Origin: Chakrabartia godavariana
GTDB lineage: Bacteria > Pseudomonadota > Alphaproteobacteria > Sphingomonadales > Sphingomonadaceae
DNA: 64,000 nucleotides
Reading direction: 5' to 3'
Assembly: GCA_005518185.1 (NCBI GenBank)
Contig: RKSN01000004.1
Location: forward strand, 62,001 to 126,000
Positions 43,829-53,810 of this stretch are shown here, in pieces. The notes below the pieces were generated by a model. It searched no databases. It saw only the letters and a program-made list of their open reading frames with translations, and was not told the origin of the DNA. Within the stretch, counting starts at the first letter, position 1, and every line of letters begins with the position of its first letter. The translations under genes and the position numbers were made by a program.

Positions 43829-44197
43829 TCAGTCATCGCGGTGGACTCCTGTTGCCCTTTGCCAAGGCCAACGGCCCTTAATCTCAACTTCAAGAGAGAA
43901 GCTCAGAAATGTCCTTATAAGCACAATGCCCGCAAGAACGGCCAAACTGTTCAGCGTTGGCTGAATAGCTATGGTATTGATTATGTCCGCTGCAACCAGG
44001 AATTCGAGACCCAAGAGGATGGCTTCCCCCAGATTTGAGCGGAAACTTCCAACAGAACCTTCATCGGTCAAGCCCTTTGCCGCTGTCAGTAGGAATCTGA
44101 GAAGCGAGTAACCCGCACCGACGACAATGATCGCCGTACCCGTGATTTCTATCGCACGCGTGATCCAGTGGATAGCCTCGATGAGAATGCTGTCCAT
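43829..44197 (-). CDS. DUF1622 membrane protein
   Basis: A 122-residue protein with three hydrophobic segments: an N-terminal helix ending IVVGAGYSLLRFL, then LGEAILLGLEFLVAADIINTI and SLAVLAGIVLIRTFLSFSLEVEI. The last two are the DUF1622 signature. Function is unknown. ATG 44197 follows a G-rich tract that may act as the ribosome binding site; a TTG just upstream is not needed. It stands alone between the electron-transfer operon and a doubtful secreted-protein gene. Confidence 0.8.
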   Translation of the reverse strand: MDSILIEAIHWITRAIEITGTAIIVVGAGYSLLRFLLTAAKGLTDEGSVGSFRSNLGEAILLGLEFLVAADIINTIAIQPTLNSLAVLAGIVLIRTFLSFSLEVEIKGRWPWQRATGVHRDD

Positions 44198-44305
44198 CAA
44201 ACTACCCCCCCGTTACCACCGGCATTGCCGGGCCATTTAGGTTATAACTTTCCGTCTAGGAACGAGTTTTTCTTCTGAAATCGAGATATAATGCTCATGC
44301 AGGGA

Positions 44306-44692
44306 TCAAGGGCATCGGTGCATTACATGCCGGACCCTTCGTCCGGTAATGGCAACAATCCGTTTGGGGCTATGTTCAATTATATCCATGCGCTTCGTTA
44401 ACGGCCCTGCAATTGATCCCTTCGGCAATGCCAATGAGTAGAATAACGTGTTCCCTCGCAGGACCCATTTGCCATCACCCTGCGCTGTGAAATCGGGCAG
44501 CATAATCTCACTGTAGCTTCCGTCGGACATGAATATCCATGCGTTGCCAACCTTGCACTCAGAGCGTCCATTGAATGCCCAGACACCTTCCATGTCGATT
44601 TTGGCATTTTCTGGCGTTTCGTTCCTGATTTTTGCCATCAGGGGACTGATTGAGCTTCCGGCCAGGAGAAAGACCACTAGAGTTTGCCGCAT
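44306..44692 (-). CDS. hypothetical secreted protein, AT-rich region
   Basis: A 128-residue product is likely if ATG 44692 is used: a signal peptide (TLVVFLLAGSSISPLMA) precedes NETPENAKIDMEGVWAFNG and repeated beta-strand-like segments (WIFMSDGSYSEIML, GKWVLRGNTLFYSL), as in small lipocalin-like domains. The ribosome binding site is poor and the frame continues upstream to 45004. Base composition is noticeably lower in GC than the neighbours, which may mean later acquisition. Not recognised. Confidence 0.45.
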   Translation of the reverse strand: MRQTLVVFLLAGSSISPLMAKIRNETPENAKIDMEGVWAFNGRSECKVGNAWIFMSDGSYSEIMLPDFTAQGDGKWVLRGNTLFYSLALPKGSIAGPLTKRMDIIEHSPKRIVAITGRRVRHVMHRCP

Positions 44693-45042
44693 TAGGAGAG
44701 GCGTGGGTGTTGACAAATTTGTGTGGCTACGCACATTCCAGATGGCTAGGCGACGCCCGAGAATACTGAAATGCACAAGCTTTTGGGCCCACATGACGCA
44801 AGTGCGCCGCCCAAATGCTTCAAAAAGCGGCAGAAGCAGAAACGAGCGAAGTCTGTTCATCATAATAGTGTGCCCATCGTTCACCAAAGGATCAGATCCT
44901 GGCTGGTTCTTGCTGAAATTCCACTCGCGCATGATTGAAATTGTTACAATTTCCAATATTATAACGTGATTTGAGTTTGATCCGCCAAGGCCTTTTATCT
45001 CCATGGGTCTAACCGCAGATTGCGCGGATGCATTCTCGAACT

Positions 45043-45789
45043 CTACGGCTTTGTGAAAGCAATGAGTGCGAGAAGAGCAGTGTTGGTCTCGGCAGGATCG
45101 CGTACAGCAATCGTGTCGATTCCCGCTTCGCGGACAGGATCATCGTTGCCGCCTGGATAGATTGCATCGCCGAAGAACAGCATGGCTGAAAAGGGAATGC
45201 CTGTATGTTCGGCAAGCTTGCGCATGCCGTAGGCCTTGTCGATGCCCTGGCGCGTGATGTCGATTGAGGTCGACCCGCCGATGTTCACGGACAGATCCGG
45301 CAGCATGCGGCGAAGTGACAACTGGAGCAGCTTGCGTTTGGCGAAGTCTGGATCCCAAGCCGTCTTGGCCGCAAGTGGCGCGAGCTGACCGAGCCCGGAA
45401 AAGGTGATCTGGCTGCCGCGGTCTTCCACCCGATCGCCCCAAATCTGCTTCTCGTGGAGTTGGTTTCCGTCAATAGCGGCATCAATCGCTTCGCCGATAC
45501 GGCGGCGCTCATGGGGCGTGAAAATGTCAGCGTAAATCGCCTGCCAGCCATTGTCGAAACGATAGAGCTTGGTCCCAGTGGTCGGCAGGATGAACAGGTT
45601 CTGGAGAGCCGCGCTGCGGGGCAAGCGAGAGACGACCTGAGTCTCAAATTGCGGCCAGTCGCCTCCCGAGATCACCGCAACGGTTGCGACACCGAGCAAT
45701 GCACTGAGTAACTCGGCAGTCGCCTGGCTGATCGGCTGTTTGCTCTCGGCAAGCGTGCCGTCGAGGTCGAAAGCGATGAGGCGCTTCAT
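45043..45789 (-). CDS. HAD-IIB phosphatase, phosphomannomutase-like
   Basis: A 248-residue HAD enzyme with catalytic FDLDGTLAESK near residue 6, motif II VAVISGGDW, and motif IV FFGDAIYPGGNDDPV. The last resembles the eukaryotic-type phosphomannomutase (PMM2) signature. The start is ATG 45789 after AGGA; the longer frame adds 38 residues of poor quality. It could act on a sugar phosphate linked to the pentose-phosphate genes upstream or to the mannoside genes nearby. It is the last gene of the leftward carbohydrate cluster, 198 bp after the previous gene. Confidence 0.8.
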   Translation of the reverse strand: MKRLIAFDLDGTLAESKQPISQATAELLSALLGVATVAVISGGDWPQFETQVVSRLPRSAALQNLFILPTTGTKLYRFDNGWQAIYADIFTPHERRRIGEAIDAAIDGNQLHEKQIWGDRVEDRGSQITFSGLGQLAPLAAKTAWDPDFAKRKLLQLSLRRMLPDLSVNIGGSTSIDITRQGIDKAYGMRKLAEHTGIPFSAMLFFGDAIYPGGNDDPVREAGIDTIAVRDPAETNTALLALIAFTKP

Positions 45790-45987
45790 CTGAGAAATCC
45801 TATCGGAAGCCTGCCCGACGCGGGCAGTGGTGGTCGCTTGGGCGTTTTCCTCGTCATCGGGAATAGCCCATTCGGTGCGGGCCAAACGAATTCCGTGTTC
45901 CATGGTCCGCGGAACGGCCGAGCTCAGCTCCCTCCGGTCGCGTGAAATGTGCCCAGCACGACGATTGAACCAGAGGCGGCCGGTGGC

Positions 45988-46803
45988 TCACCTTACGACC
46001 TTGGCCAAGATGAACGAGTCGATGGCATGGGCAACGCCATCCTTTTCGTTCGAAAGGGTCACTAGGCTTGCGGCCGTGCGGACGGCAGCCGGTGCTTGCC
46101 CCATCGCGATCGACAGGCCGGCACGCGCAAACATCGGCATATCGTTGCGTTGGTCACCGATTACAGCGACGTCGTCGAGCGGCACTCCAGCTGCACCAGC
46201 CAATGCAGAAAGGCCATCGCCCTTGTTGGCACCGGGCGCCGTGATGTCGAGATAGTAGGGTTGGGAACGGCCGACCGTTGCCGCCGCGCCAAGTGCGGAT
46301 GAAATTTCTTTGTCGAGGCGGGCCAGAAGCTCGCGGTCGCCGCTGACTCCAACGATCTTGTCAACCCGTGCCAGCAATCCGTTAAAATGGCTCCGGAGCA
46401 CTGGTTCAATGTTGGCGGCATGCCGTTCAAGAGGGACGTAGACCTCGTCGATCGTTTGGGCAAACCAATGGCCGTCGGCGAACAACCACAGGGTGACCGC
46501 TGGGTGGTCCAATAAGGCAATCGCCCGCGCCGCACAGTTTGGCTCGATATGCTCAGCCAATACTATCTTTCCGTCGGGGCGCATGACTGTTCCTCCGTTG
46601 AATGCGCCCATGACATCGGAGATTTGCAGCCTTTTCGCGATCCACAACATGCCGCTTGGGGGACGGGCGCTGATCAGGCTCATTGCAAGACCAGCGTTCC
46701 GGACCCGTTCGACTGCGGCGATCACGCCGTCCGACAGGCTTTTGTCATCGCGGACCAGCGTACCGTCGATGTCACACACAAGGAGGCGTATGCGCCCGCT
46801 CAT
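45988..46803 (-). CDS. HAD-IIB sugar phosphatase (Cof-type)
   Basis: A 271-residue phosphatase with LLVCDIDGTLV at the N-terminus, SLISARPP motif II, Lys in GANKGDGL and GDQRNDMPMF motif IV. This is the Cof subfamily layout, with a cap domain between. ATG 46803 overlaps the zwf stop as ATGA; a longer frame would read into zwf and is rejected. Members dephosphorylate sugar phosphates; the substrate is unknown. Co-translation with zwf points to hexose-phosphate metabolism. Confidence 0.83.
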   Translation of the reverse strand: MSGRIRLLVCDIDGTLVRDDKSLSDGVIAAVERVRNAGLAMSLISARPPSGMLWIAKRLQISDVMGAFNGGTVMRPDGKIVLAEHIEPNCAARAIALLDHPAVTLWLFADGHWFAQTIDEVYVPLERHAANIEPVLRSHFNGLLARVDKIVGVSGDRELLARLDKEISSALGAAATVGRSQPYYLDITAPGANKGDGLSALAGAAGVPLDDVAVIGDQRNDMPMFARAGLSIAMGQAPAAVRTAASLVTLSNEKDGVAHAIDSFILAKVVR

Positions 46804-48230
46804 CCCAGACGGTGCCAGCGCCGGTGCGCGCGATGCATCAGCGCGTCGGCGCTTTCGGGGCCGGCGCTGCCTGCAGGATATTCCTCGGGCGAACCCTGCT
46901 GCCACATTTCGAGCAGCGGTTGCACCGCGCGCCATCCGGCTTCGATCTGGTCGGCCCGCTGGAAAAGCGTCTGGTCGCCAGTCAGCACATCATAGAGCAG
47001 TGTCTCGTAGCCAGTCTGATGTTGGAGCTCAAAATGGTCTGCATAGCTGAAATCCATGCTGACCGGCGCCGTGTTCACTGCGGGGCCTGGCTGTTTGACC
47101 ACGAATTCGAGGCTGATTGCCTCGTCAGGCTGGATTTGGATGACGAGCCGGTTAGGCGGGAGCCGGTCGACCACCGTCTCCCTGAAAAGAGAGAGCGGTA
47201 CATCCCGAAACTGGATCACGATCTCGGTATCGCGCGCCGCCAGCGCCTTGCCCGTGCGCAGGTAGAAAGGGACCCCCGTCCAACGCCAGGTTTCGACGTG
47301 TACCTTCATTGCGACGAATGTCTCGGTTCGACTGAGTGGATCGACAGCGGGCTCCGTGAGGTAGGCAGAAACTGGTTCGCCCGCGACCGCGCCGGTGCCA
47401 TATCGGCCGCGAATGGCCTCCTGGGGGTCGATCGGGCAAATAGCACAGATGACCTTCGCTTTCTCGGTGCGGATCGCCGCAGCATCGAAACTTACCGGCG
47501 GCTCCATGCCGATCATGGCGAGAAGCTGAAACAGATGGTTGGGCACCATGTCACGCAGCGCGCCGGTGGCATCGTAGAACTTGCCACGGCTGCCGATGGT
47601 TACGGCTTCTGCGGCCGTGATCTGGACGTGATCGATGTAACGGTTGTTCCAGACAGATTCGAGCAAGGTGTTGCCGAAGCGCGCTACCATGATGTTCTGG
47701 ACCGTTTCCTTGCCGAGGAAATGGTCGATCCGGTAGATCTGGTCCTCTTTGGCGCGGGCAAGGACCTGGCGGTTGAGCGCCTGTGCGGTAGTGAGATCGG
47801 TGCCAAACGGCTTTTCGATTACCACCCGCCGAAAGCCCCGGGATTCGTCGAGCAGACCCGCATCACCTAAAGCATCGACGATGGGGCCGAAAAAGCCTGG
47901 ACCAGTGGCGAGGTAGAAAACAGTGTTCCCCTTGAGCTCGCCCGCCAACGACGTGAACGTTTTTGAATCACGGAAGTCGCCCTTCCGGTAATGGACGTGG
48001 CTCCGGATGTTCTCCCAACTGGGCCTCTCTTTCAGGAAGTCATCGAGAGCGCGACGCAGCCCGTCGTCATCACAGTCATGATGACTAATGCCAAGCAGCT
48101 CGGTCTCAGGCGCCAGAAGCCCGGCTTCCGCGAGATTGACGAGCGCCGGGAAAAGCAGTCGACGTGTGAGATCACCCAACGCGCCGAAGATGACGAACGT
48201 CGCTGCCGGGGAGACCGGAGCCTTATTCAT
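46800..48230 (-). CDS. zwf: glucose-6-phosphate 1-dehydrogenase
   Basis: A 476-residue enzyme making 6-phosphogluconolactone and NAD(P)H from glucose 6-phosphate. The nucleotide-binding site [12 protein letters not shown] is at the N-terminus. EKPFGTDL follows, then the substrate signature RIDHFLGKE near 165-173. Length is normal. It overlaps gnd upstream and the HAD gene downstream by 4 bp each, in the order tal-pgi, gnd, zwf. No lactonase gene is present in the cluster. Confidence 0.96.
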   Translation of the reverse strand: MNKAPVSPAATFVIFGALGDLTRRLLFPALVNLAEAGLLAPETELLGISHHDCDDDGLRRALDDFLKERPSWENIRSHVHYRKGDFRDSKTFTSLAGELKGNTVFYLATGPGFFGPIVDALGDAGLLDESRGFRRVVIEKPFGTDLTTAQALNRQVLARAKEDQIYRIDHFLGKETVQNIMVARFGNTLLESVWNNRYIDHVQITAAEAVTIGSRGKFYDATGALRDMVPNHLFQLLAMIGMEPPVSFDAAAIRTEKAKVICAICPIDPQEAIRGRYGTGAVAGEPVSAYLTEPAVDPLSRTETFVAMKVHVETWRWTGVPFYLRTGKALAARDTEIVIQFRDVPLSLFRETVVDRLPPNRLVIQIQPDEAISLEFVVKQPGPAVNTAPVSMDFSYADHFELQHQTGYETLLYDVLTGDQTLFQRADQIEAGWRAVQPLLEMWQQGSPEEYPAGSAGPESADALMHRAHRRWHRLG

Positions 48231-49213
48231 TGCGGCATTTCGACGTGCCCGCCGAACCCGAATCGCATCGCCGATAGCACCTGGTCGCCGAAAGTATGGT
48301 CGACCCGGCTGCGATAGCGGGCGAACAGCGCAGCGGACAGGACGTAGACGGGGACAGACTCCTCCATTGCCGCCTCGATCGTCCAGTGACCCTCTCCCGA
48401 GTCGGCGACTCGTCCGGAAAATTGGCTGAGCATCTGGTCATTCGCCAGCGCATCGGCAGTCAGATCGAGCAGCCAAGAGGAGATGACGCTGCCACGCCGC
48501 CACACTTCGGCTATGTCGGTCAGATTGAGGTCGAAGCGCTCATCCTCCGGCAGCTTGTCCGACTTTTTGCTCTTGAGAATATCGAAACCCTCAGCGTAAG
48601 CCTGCATCAGCCCGTACTCGATGCCATTATGGATCATCTTGACGAAGTGGCCTGCACCTGCCGGCCCTGCGTGGATGTATCCCTGCTCGGCGCGCGGATC
48701 TTCGCCCTCTTGCTCCATACGGTTGGCGGTACGCGGGATCGTTCCGAGCCCCGGCGCCAGCGCTGCGAAGATCGGGTCAAGCAGATCGACTATCGCCTTG
48801 TCCCCGCCGACCATCATGCAATAGCCGCGCTCCAGTCCCCAGACCCCGCCGGATGTGCCGACGTCCACATAATGGATGTTCATCTCTCGCAGGGAACGTG
48901 CCCGTCGGATGTCATCCTTGTAAAAACTGTTGCCGCCATCGATGATTATGTCGCCCGGCCTGGCGAGGCCCTTGAGCGTCTCAATCGTGTCCTCGGTAGG
49001 CGAGCCGGCGGGGAGCATCACCCAAAAGATGCGTGGTGATGTCAGCGCGTTGGCGGCGGCTTCCAACGACGAGGCCGCGATCGCACCCTCTGCGGCAAGG
49101 TCTTCGACGAGGGGGGGATTGCGGTCGAAGGCCACGACTTCATGTTCGCGGCGCATCAGTCGGCGCGCGATATTGGAGCCCATCCGCCCCAGACCAATGA
49201 TTGCAATTCGCAT
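48227..49213 (-). CDS. gnd: 6-phosphogluconate dehydrogenase (decarboxylating), short form
   Basis: A 328-residue enzyme of the short, often NAD-linked GndA type (the long form has about 470 residues). It has [45 protein letters not shown] and the catalytic [16 protein letters not shown]. It makes ribulose 5-phosphate and CO2. It starts 4 bp after the tal-pgi stop and overlaps zwf. Confidence 0.94.
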   Translation of the reverse strand: MRIAIIGLGRMGSNIARRLMRREHEVVAFDRNPPLVEDLAAEGAIAASSLEAAANALTSPRIFWVMLPAGSPTEDTIETLKGLARPGDIIIDGGNSFYKDDIRRARSLREMNIHYVDVGTSGGVWGLERGYCMMVGGDKAIVDLLDPIFAALAPGLGTIPRTANRMEQEGEDPRAEQGYIHAGPAGAGHFVKMIHNGIEYGLMQAYAEGFDILKSKKSDKLPEDERFDLNLTDIAEVWRRGSVISSWLLDLTADALANDQMLSQFSGRVADSGEGHWTIEAAMEESVPVYVLSAALFARYRSRVDHTFGDQVLSAMRFGFGGHVEMPQ

Positions 49214-49217
49214 AGAG

Positions 49218-52037
49218 TTAGGTTCCCTGATGGTCGCGTGCGGCAGCGACCACCGCTGCGCGCAACGCTTCGATGCCGCCGCCGTCCCCCTTTAAGTTGA
49301 CACGCAGTACATGCCGACCGCGCGAGGCCAGAACGGCCATGTCACCGCGGGCCTGTGCAAGCTGGATCGTCCCGAAGCTCGCTTTGTGACCGGGGATGGC
49401 TAGATCGGCATCGGAATCGCGCGTGATGACCAAGAATGAGCCGCTCGCCGGGCCGCCTTTATAGACCTGCCCGGTCGAGTGGAGGTAGCGGGGTCCAAAC
49501 CCGGCAACGGTCGCCACGGTGTTGGCATCGCGGAGCGCTTGGCGCATTGTCGTGACAGCCTTTTCATTGGCCTCGTTCCGCTCGATGTAGGCGAGAAGTC
49601 CCGCATATGTACCATGTGTTAGGCTAGCGAAGTGCAGTCGTAGCAACGCGACTGGATCGGCAGAGCGCGGGCCGTCATCATCCGAGGCATACACGGAAAA
49701 GTCGGCATTTTCTGCGATCGGTTTTTCCTGCCCGAGAGCGCCCGTCGCCTCGAACGAGTCGACCAGTGCGCGCGTCGCGATCTTGGCGTCCTCGACATCG
49801 GGTTGGTCGAACGGGTTGATGCCGATTACCGCACCGGCGATCGCGGTCGCGACCTCCCACCGGAAGAATTCCTGACCAATCAGGTCACGGCTAGCGACGT
49901 GGATCGTAACTAGCGGCTGGCCGGCGGCCACGAGTGCCTCGAGCTTCAATTCAAGTGCGTCGTCGTCGTCGCCCTGCAGGTGCAAATGGACGAACATCCG
50001 ATCGTTCGCATAGCTTTCCGGTGAGCCGACGGGCTCCAGGTCGACGGGAACAACACCCTTTCCCTGCTTGCCTGTGGATTCGGCTATGAGCTGTTCCAGC
50101 CAGGCACCGAACGGCTCCAACCCCTTCGACGGCAGGATGGTAAGCTTGTCCCGCCCGGCCAATGCCGCCTCGCCGATAATCGCCCCAAGGCGCATGCCGG
50201 GGTTGTGTGTGGGAGGCACATCGGCACCGCATGCAGATATCATCGCCGCGGTCGCCGCATAGATGGCGCTTGTGTCGAGCCCCATTACGGCCGCGGGCAC
50301 CATACCGAATGCCGATAGCACGGAGTAGCGCCCGCCAATGGCCGGGTCGCCGGCGACGATCATCGTGAAACCGTCCCGCTTGGCAGAAGCCTCAAGCTTT
50401 GAACCTGGATCAGTGACCGCGATAAAATGGTTGCCATCCTTGCCCGACAGTTCCCAGAAATAGGCGCGCAACAACTCTGGCTCCATGGTCGAGCCCGATT
50501 TGGATGAGACGATGAACAGGGTGTTTGCTGGATTTATCTCGGCCGCCACTGCCGCAATCTGGTCTGGATCCGTGGTGTCGAGCACGTGGAAGCGTGGATG
50601 GGTTTGGCGGCTGCCCAGGATCAGCGATAGCACTTCCGGACCGAGGCTCGACCCACCCATGCCGAGCAGGACCGCGTCCTTATAGCCTCTGGCCTTTGTG
50701 GTTAGTGACTTCAGCGCATCGCCATCGACCTGCTGACCCCGAGCCGCCGCGAGCCAACCGAGCCAGTTGGCTTCCCCCCGGTCGGTCCACAGCGTCGCAT
50801 CATGCTGCCACAGACGGCGCACCCAGCCGTCCACACGCGCCGACTCCAAACGGGCCTCGACCGCCTGTCGGAGCCCCTCGGGAAGGGTGACTTCCATTCC
50901 GTTCTGGCGGTCGCCCAGATATGCCTCGCGCTTGGCCGCGACGCCGCCAAGCAGCGCGTCGGCGGCGTCTGCGAACAGTCTCACGCCTTCTTCGACGAGG
51001 CCGGTGGTGACAACGTCCAACGCCAGGCCGAGCCGTCGCGCCTCTGCGAGGACGTGACGGGCATCGTCAAGCTGCTGGGTCAGGGTCAGTTGAATGGTGC
51101 CGTGGTCGCGGAAGGCATCCATCGTCTTGGGCGGTATCGTGGTGATCGTGTCCGGGCCGATCAGCGCGTCGACATAAAGCGTGTCCGGGTAGGCGGGATC
51201 CTTGGCCCCGGTTGAAGCCCACAGCAGTCGCTGCGGCATTGCGCCTTTTGCAGCGAGGGCTTGCCAGCGAGCGCTGGCAATCATGTCCTCGTACCAAACG
51301 TAAGCCAACTTGGCGTTGGCGATCGCAACTTTTCCTCGGATGGCGAGCAACGCGTCGCTCTCGGCATCGCCGGCTTTCACCCGTTCGTCGATTGCCTTGT
51401 CAATTTGCGCATCGATGCGGCTAACAAAGAAACTGGCGACGCTCGCCACCCTGTCAATCGGTTCGCCAGCCTCTGCCCGTGCCTCGAGTCCATCCAGATA
51501 AGCTTCGGCAACCAACTGATAAGCTTTGAGCGAGAAAAGCAAGGTCACGTTGATATTGAGCCCATCCCTGATCAACGGAGCGATCGCGCGGACGCCGGCT
51601 TTTGTGCCGGGCACCTTCACCATCAGGTTGGGCTCATTCACAGCTGCCCACAGGCGCCTTGCTTCCGCAACCGTGACATCGGTGTCGTTCGCGACATAAG
51701 GCGAAATCTCGAGGCTGACGTAGCCGTCTTTGCCGTCGAGTAGGTCATATACTTCGCGCAGATCGGTCGCGGCCGCCTTGATGTCCGCGATAGCCTGGCT
51801 TTCGTAAATATCCTGAACACTTGCATCGGCATTACCAAGGATCGACTGAAATCCGGCCTCATAGGTATCGCCGTGGCCCATCGCCTTCTCGAAGATAGAC
51901 GGATTGGAGGTGACGCCAGTTAGGCCGTCCTCGCCGACAAGCTTGCGCAGCCCGCCGTCTGCGAGGAACTTGCGGTCAACGAAATCGAGCCATACTGCCT
52001 GGCCCATTCCGCGAAGCTCGTTCAAGCGGCTGGTCAT
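49218..52037 (-). CDS. bifunctional transaldolase / glucose-6-phosphate isomerase
   Basis: A 939-residue fusion. The N-terminal about 370 residues are a transaldolase with GVTSNPSIF and the Schiff-base lysine in [10 protein letters not shown] (K141). The C-terminal part is phosphoglucose isomerase, with [14 protein letters not shown] near 510 and a [12 protein letters not shown] motif. The start is ATG 52037 after AGGAG; the longer frame adds 36 poor residues. Together the two activities return pentose-phosphate products to glucose 6-phosphate for Zwf. First gene of the tal-pgi-gnd-zwf-HAD operon. Confidence 0.93.
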   Translation of the reverse strand: MTSRLNELRGMGQAVWLDFVDRKFLADGGLRKLVGEDGLTGVTSNPSIFEKAMGHGDTYEAGFQSILGNADASVQDIYESQAIADIKAAATDLREVYDLLDGKDGYVSLEISPYVANDTDVTVAEARRLWAAVNEPNLMVKVPGTKAGVRAIAPLIRDGLNINVTLLFSLKAYQLVAEAYLDGLEARAEAGEPIDRVASVASFFVSRIDAQIDKAIDERVKAGDAESDALLAIRGKVAIANAKLAYVWYEDMIASARWQALAAKGAMPQRLLWASTGAKDPAYPDTLYVDALIGPDTITTIPPKTMDAFRDHGTIQLTLTQQLDDARHVLAEARRLGLALDVVTTGLVEEGVRLFADAADALLGGVAAKREAYLGDRQNGMEVTLPEGLRQAVEARLESARVDGWVRRLWQHDATLWTDRGEANWLGWLAAARGQQVDGDALKSLTTKARGYKDAVLLGMGGSSLGPEVLSLILGSRQTHPRFHVLDTTDPDQIAAVAAEINPANTLFIVSSKSGSTMEPELLRAYFWELSGKDGNHFIAVTDPGSKLEASAKRDGFTMIVAGDPAIGGRYSVLSAFGMVPAAVMGLDTSAIYAATAAMISACGADVPPTHNPGMRLGAIIGEAALAGRDKLTILPSKGLEPFGAWLEQLIAESTGKQGKGVVPVDLEPVGSPESYANDRMFVHLHLQGDDDDALELKLEALVAAGQPLVTIHVASRDLIGQEFFRWEVATAIAGAVIGINPFDQPDVEDAKIATRALVDSFEATGALGQEKPIAENADFSVYASDDDGPRSADPVALLRLHFASLTHGTYAGLLAYIERNEANEKAVTTMRQALRDANTVATVAGFGPRYLHSTGQVYKGGPASGSFLVITRDSDADLAIPGHKASFGTIQLAQARGDMAVLASRGRHVLRVNLKGDGGGIEALRAAVVAAARDHQGT

Positions 52038-52208
52038 CTGTAGCTCCTCTCGATCAGACGCCCCGAATGGCGCTCTTATTATTGAGAATGACGCATGATA
52101 TCTCACTAAGCTGAGCGTATTGGCTAAGGCTCTGAGGCTACCCAACGTGATCGGGCTGACGTTCCGGCCGACACAAAGACCCAGGACACTTGGCCCAGCT
52201 TCTCAGTT

Positions 52209-52490
52209 TTATGCACTCCTCGAGGCCAGAAAATTGTAAAGCGGCCCGAAGACGAGCGCGATGTACCAACCCCAGCCAAATGCCTCGCCAAGGCCGAGCA
52301 GAAAGGTCTTCCAACTCAGCAACTGGAACCCCGGCAGAAAGATGGCGAGGGCGGAATGCTGCACCGGTAGGCCGGGCAGGAAAAGGTAACCCAAGATGCA
52401 CAGAATGTAGCTCACCGAAAAGAACAGGCTCAGTGCAAACCCACTGGTGAAAACCGGGATCAAAGCCGGCTGATGGCGATCATGCGGCAT
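52209..52490 (-). CDS. DUF5676 two-helix membrane protein
   Basis: A 93-residue protein with two hydrophobic helices (SGFALSLFFSVSYILCILGY, and near the end GEAFGWGWYIALVFGPLYNF), typical of DUF5676. The ATG at 52490 lies inside the end of the YHS gene (11-bp overlap), with AGGAG 9 nt upstream. Often found in metal and stress loci; function unknown. Last gene of a four-gene operon. Confidence 0.75.
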   Translation of the reverse strand: MPHDRHQPALIPVFTSGFALSLFFSVSYILCILGYLFLPGLPVQHSALAIFLPGFQLLSWKTFLLGLGEAFGWGWYIALVFGPLYNFLASRSA

Positions 52491-52794
52491 GGCGTGGTTC
52501 TCCTGATGGCGCGATATTGCCAGGCGCCGCATAGAGCTGCGGGTTGGCTTCGAACTTGTCACGGCATGCCCCCGAGCAGAAATGCCATACGCGGCCTCCG
52601 ATCGCGGCGGTCTTGGCGCTGGCTGTATCCACAGCCATGCCGCATACCGGATCGACTGCTTGTGCCGTATGATCCTGCATGTCGTTGTCATTCCGGTGAT
52701 GTCTATGGTGCCCCATAACGTGCGCACCGCAGCCGAAGCGCATCATGAACATGAAGAGCAGGCCCCAGACGAGAAGGTATGCGACAGTTCCCAC
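52480..52794 (-). CDS. YHS-domain membrane-anchored protein
   Basis: A 104-residue protein with an N-terminal TM helix (AYLLVWGLLFMFMM), a His-rich linker (GHHRHHRNDNDMQDH) and a YHS domain: DPVCGMAVD, then VWHFCSGACRDKFEANP. YHS domains bind metals through Cys residues and occur in copper ATPases. The start is a GTG with AAGAGGAG upstream. It belongs to the DUF2933-methyltransferase-YHS-DUF5676 operon. Confidence 0.8.
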   Translation of the reverse strand: MGTVAYLLVWGLLFMFMMRFGCGAHVMGHHRHHRNDNDMQDHTAQAVDPVCGMAVDTASAKTAAIGGRVWHFCSGACRDKFEANPQLYAAPGNIAPSGEPRHAA

Positions 52795-52818
52795 GACACG
52801 CTCCTCTTAATTGCTGCG

Positions 52819-53481
52819 CTAGCGACCGCTTGGACTGTGATCGCGGTATCCAAGTCTCGGAATGAAACCGGGCACGAGTGCCATGTATTGCCGGTATTGG
52901 TCGCCAAATTCGCGGATTGCATCACGCTCTTCATGGCGGGCGAGGCGCACATACATAACGACCAGAACTGGAAACATCGCGAGCGTTAGCAAGGTCGGCC
53001 ACTGCAGCAGGAAGCCGAACATCACTGCGATGAACCCTGTATATTGGGGGTGCCGCATCCGTGCATAGAGACCGGTAGTGGCCAGTGCATGATGCTGTTG
53101 GGCGGAATGCAGAGCCTTCCAGCCAGATGAAATCAGCATAAAACCACCGCCAATGAAGACGAAGCTGGCAATATGGAATGGACCGAAATGCGGATTTACG
53201 CGCCACCCGAACATCATTTCGAGAAGGTGTCCGGCGTCATGTGAGAACCAGTCGATCCCTGGAAAGCGCGATTGCAGCCAGCCTGACAAAATATAGATCG
53301 TCAGAGGGAATCCGTACATTTCTGCAAATAGCGCTACGAGAAAGGCGCTGAACGCACCAAAACTGCGCCAATCGCGCTTGGTTTCAGGCTTGAAGAAACT
53401 GAAAGCAAAGAAAATGAAGATCGCCGCGTTGACGAATGCTAGTCCCCAAAGGCCATAAGCCGGAGTGTCAGAGTGGGTCAT
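52819..53481 (-). CDS. isoprenylcysteine carboxyl methyltransferase-family membrane protein
   Basis: A 220-residue integral membrane protein with four to five helices. It has the ICMT signature LYARMRHPQYTGFI and, near the end, EERDAIREFGDQYRQYMALVPGFIPR, which bind SAM and the substrate head. Bacterial members have varied or unknown methylation substrates. Its ATG overlaps the DUF2933 stop. Confidence 0.82.
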   Translation of the reverse strand: MTHSDTPAYGLWGLAFVNAAIFIFFAFSFFKPETKRDWRSFGAFSAFLVALFAEMYGFPLTIYILSGWLQSRFPGIDWFSHDAGHLLEMMFGWRVNPHFGPFHIASFVFIGGGFMLISSGWKALHSAQQHHALATTGLYARMRHPQYTGFIAVMFGFLLQWPTLLTLAMFPVLVVMYVRLARHEERDAIREFGDQYRQYMALVPGFIPRLGYRDHSPSGR

Positions 53482-53720
53482 TTCCCATCTCCACTGCTAC
53501 GGTGATGCCCTTTGTGCATGAACAAGTGCATGATCGGGCAAATCAACAATATGGCGTACGGTAGAAAACCAAACAGGTGAGCACGATGCTCGGTCACAAG
53601 GTAATATCCACCGACGAGAAAAAACGTCAGGAACGCGAGTTTCTCGAACCACCAACGGCCATTCCGCACTGATTTCGGCGCAGCATTTTTCCTCTTATTG
53701 TCATTGCCGCAACAATCCAT
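53478..53720 (-). CDS. DUF2933 small membrane protein
   Basis: An 80-residue protein beginning MDCCGNDNKRKN, with one helix (AFLTFFLVGGYYLVTEHRAH) and the DUF2933 end LLICPIMHLFMHKGHH. The Cys and His residues suggest metal contact. ATG 53720 is chosen over a longer frame from 53792. First gene of the four-gene operon; its stop overlaps the methyltransferase start. Confidence 0.75.
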   Translation of the reverse strand: MDCCGNDNKRKNAAPKSVRNGRWWFEKLAFLTFFLVGGYYLVTEHRAHLFGFLPYAILLICPIMHLFMHKGHHRSSGDGK

Positions 53721-53810
53721 GGCACGTCCCGCATTTAATAGGAGTGGCCATGGTGGCTCGCTGACCTCAATCCCTCCATCCGTAAACACCACATTTTGAC
53801 AAGCTTTTGG

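Noticed and set aside
46683-47870. 395-codon rightward open frame
   Set aside because: Antisense to zwf, which has its full set of signatures.
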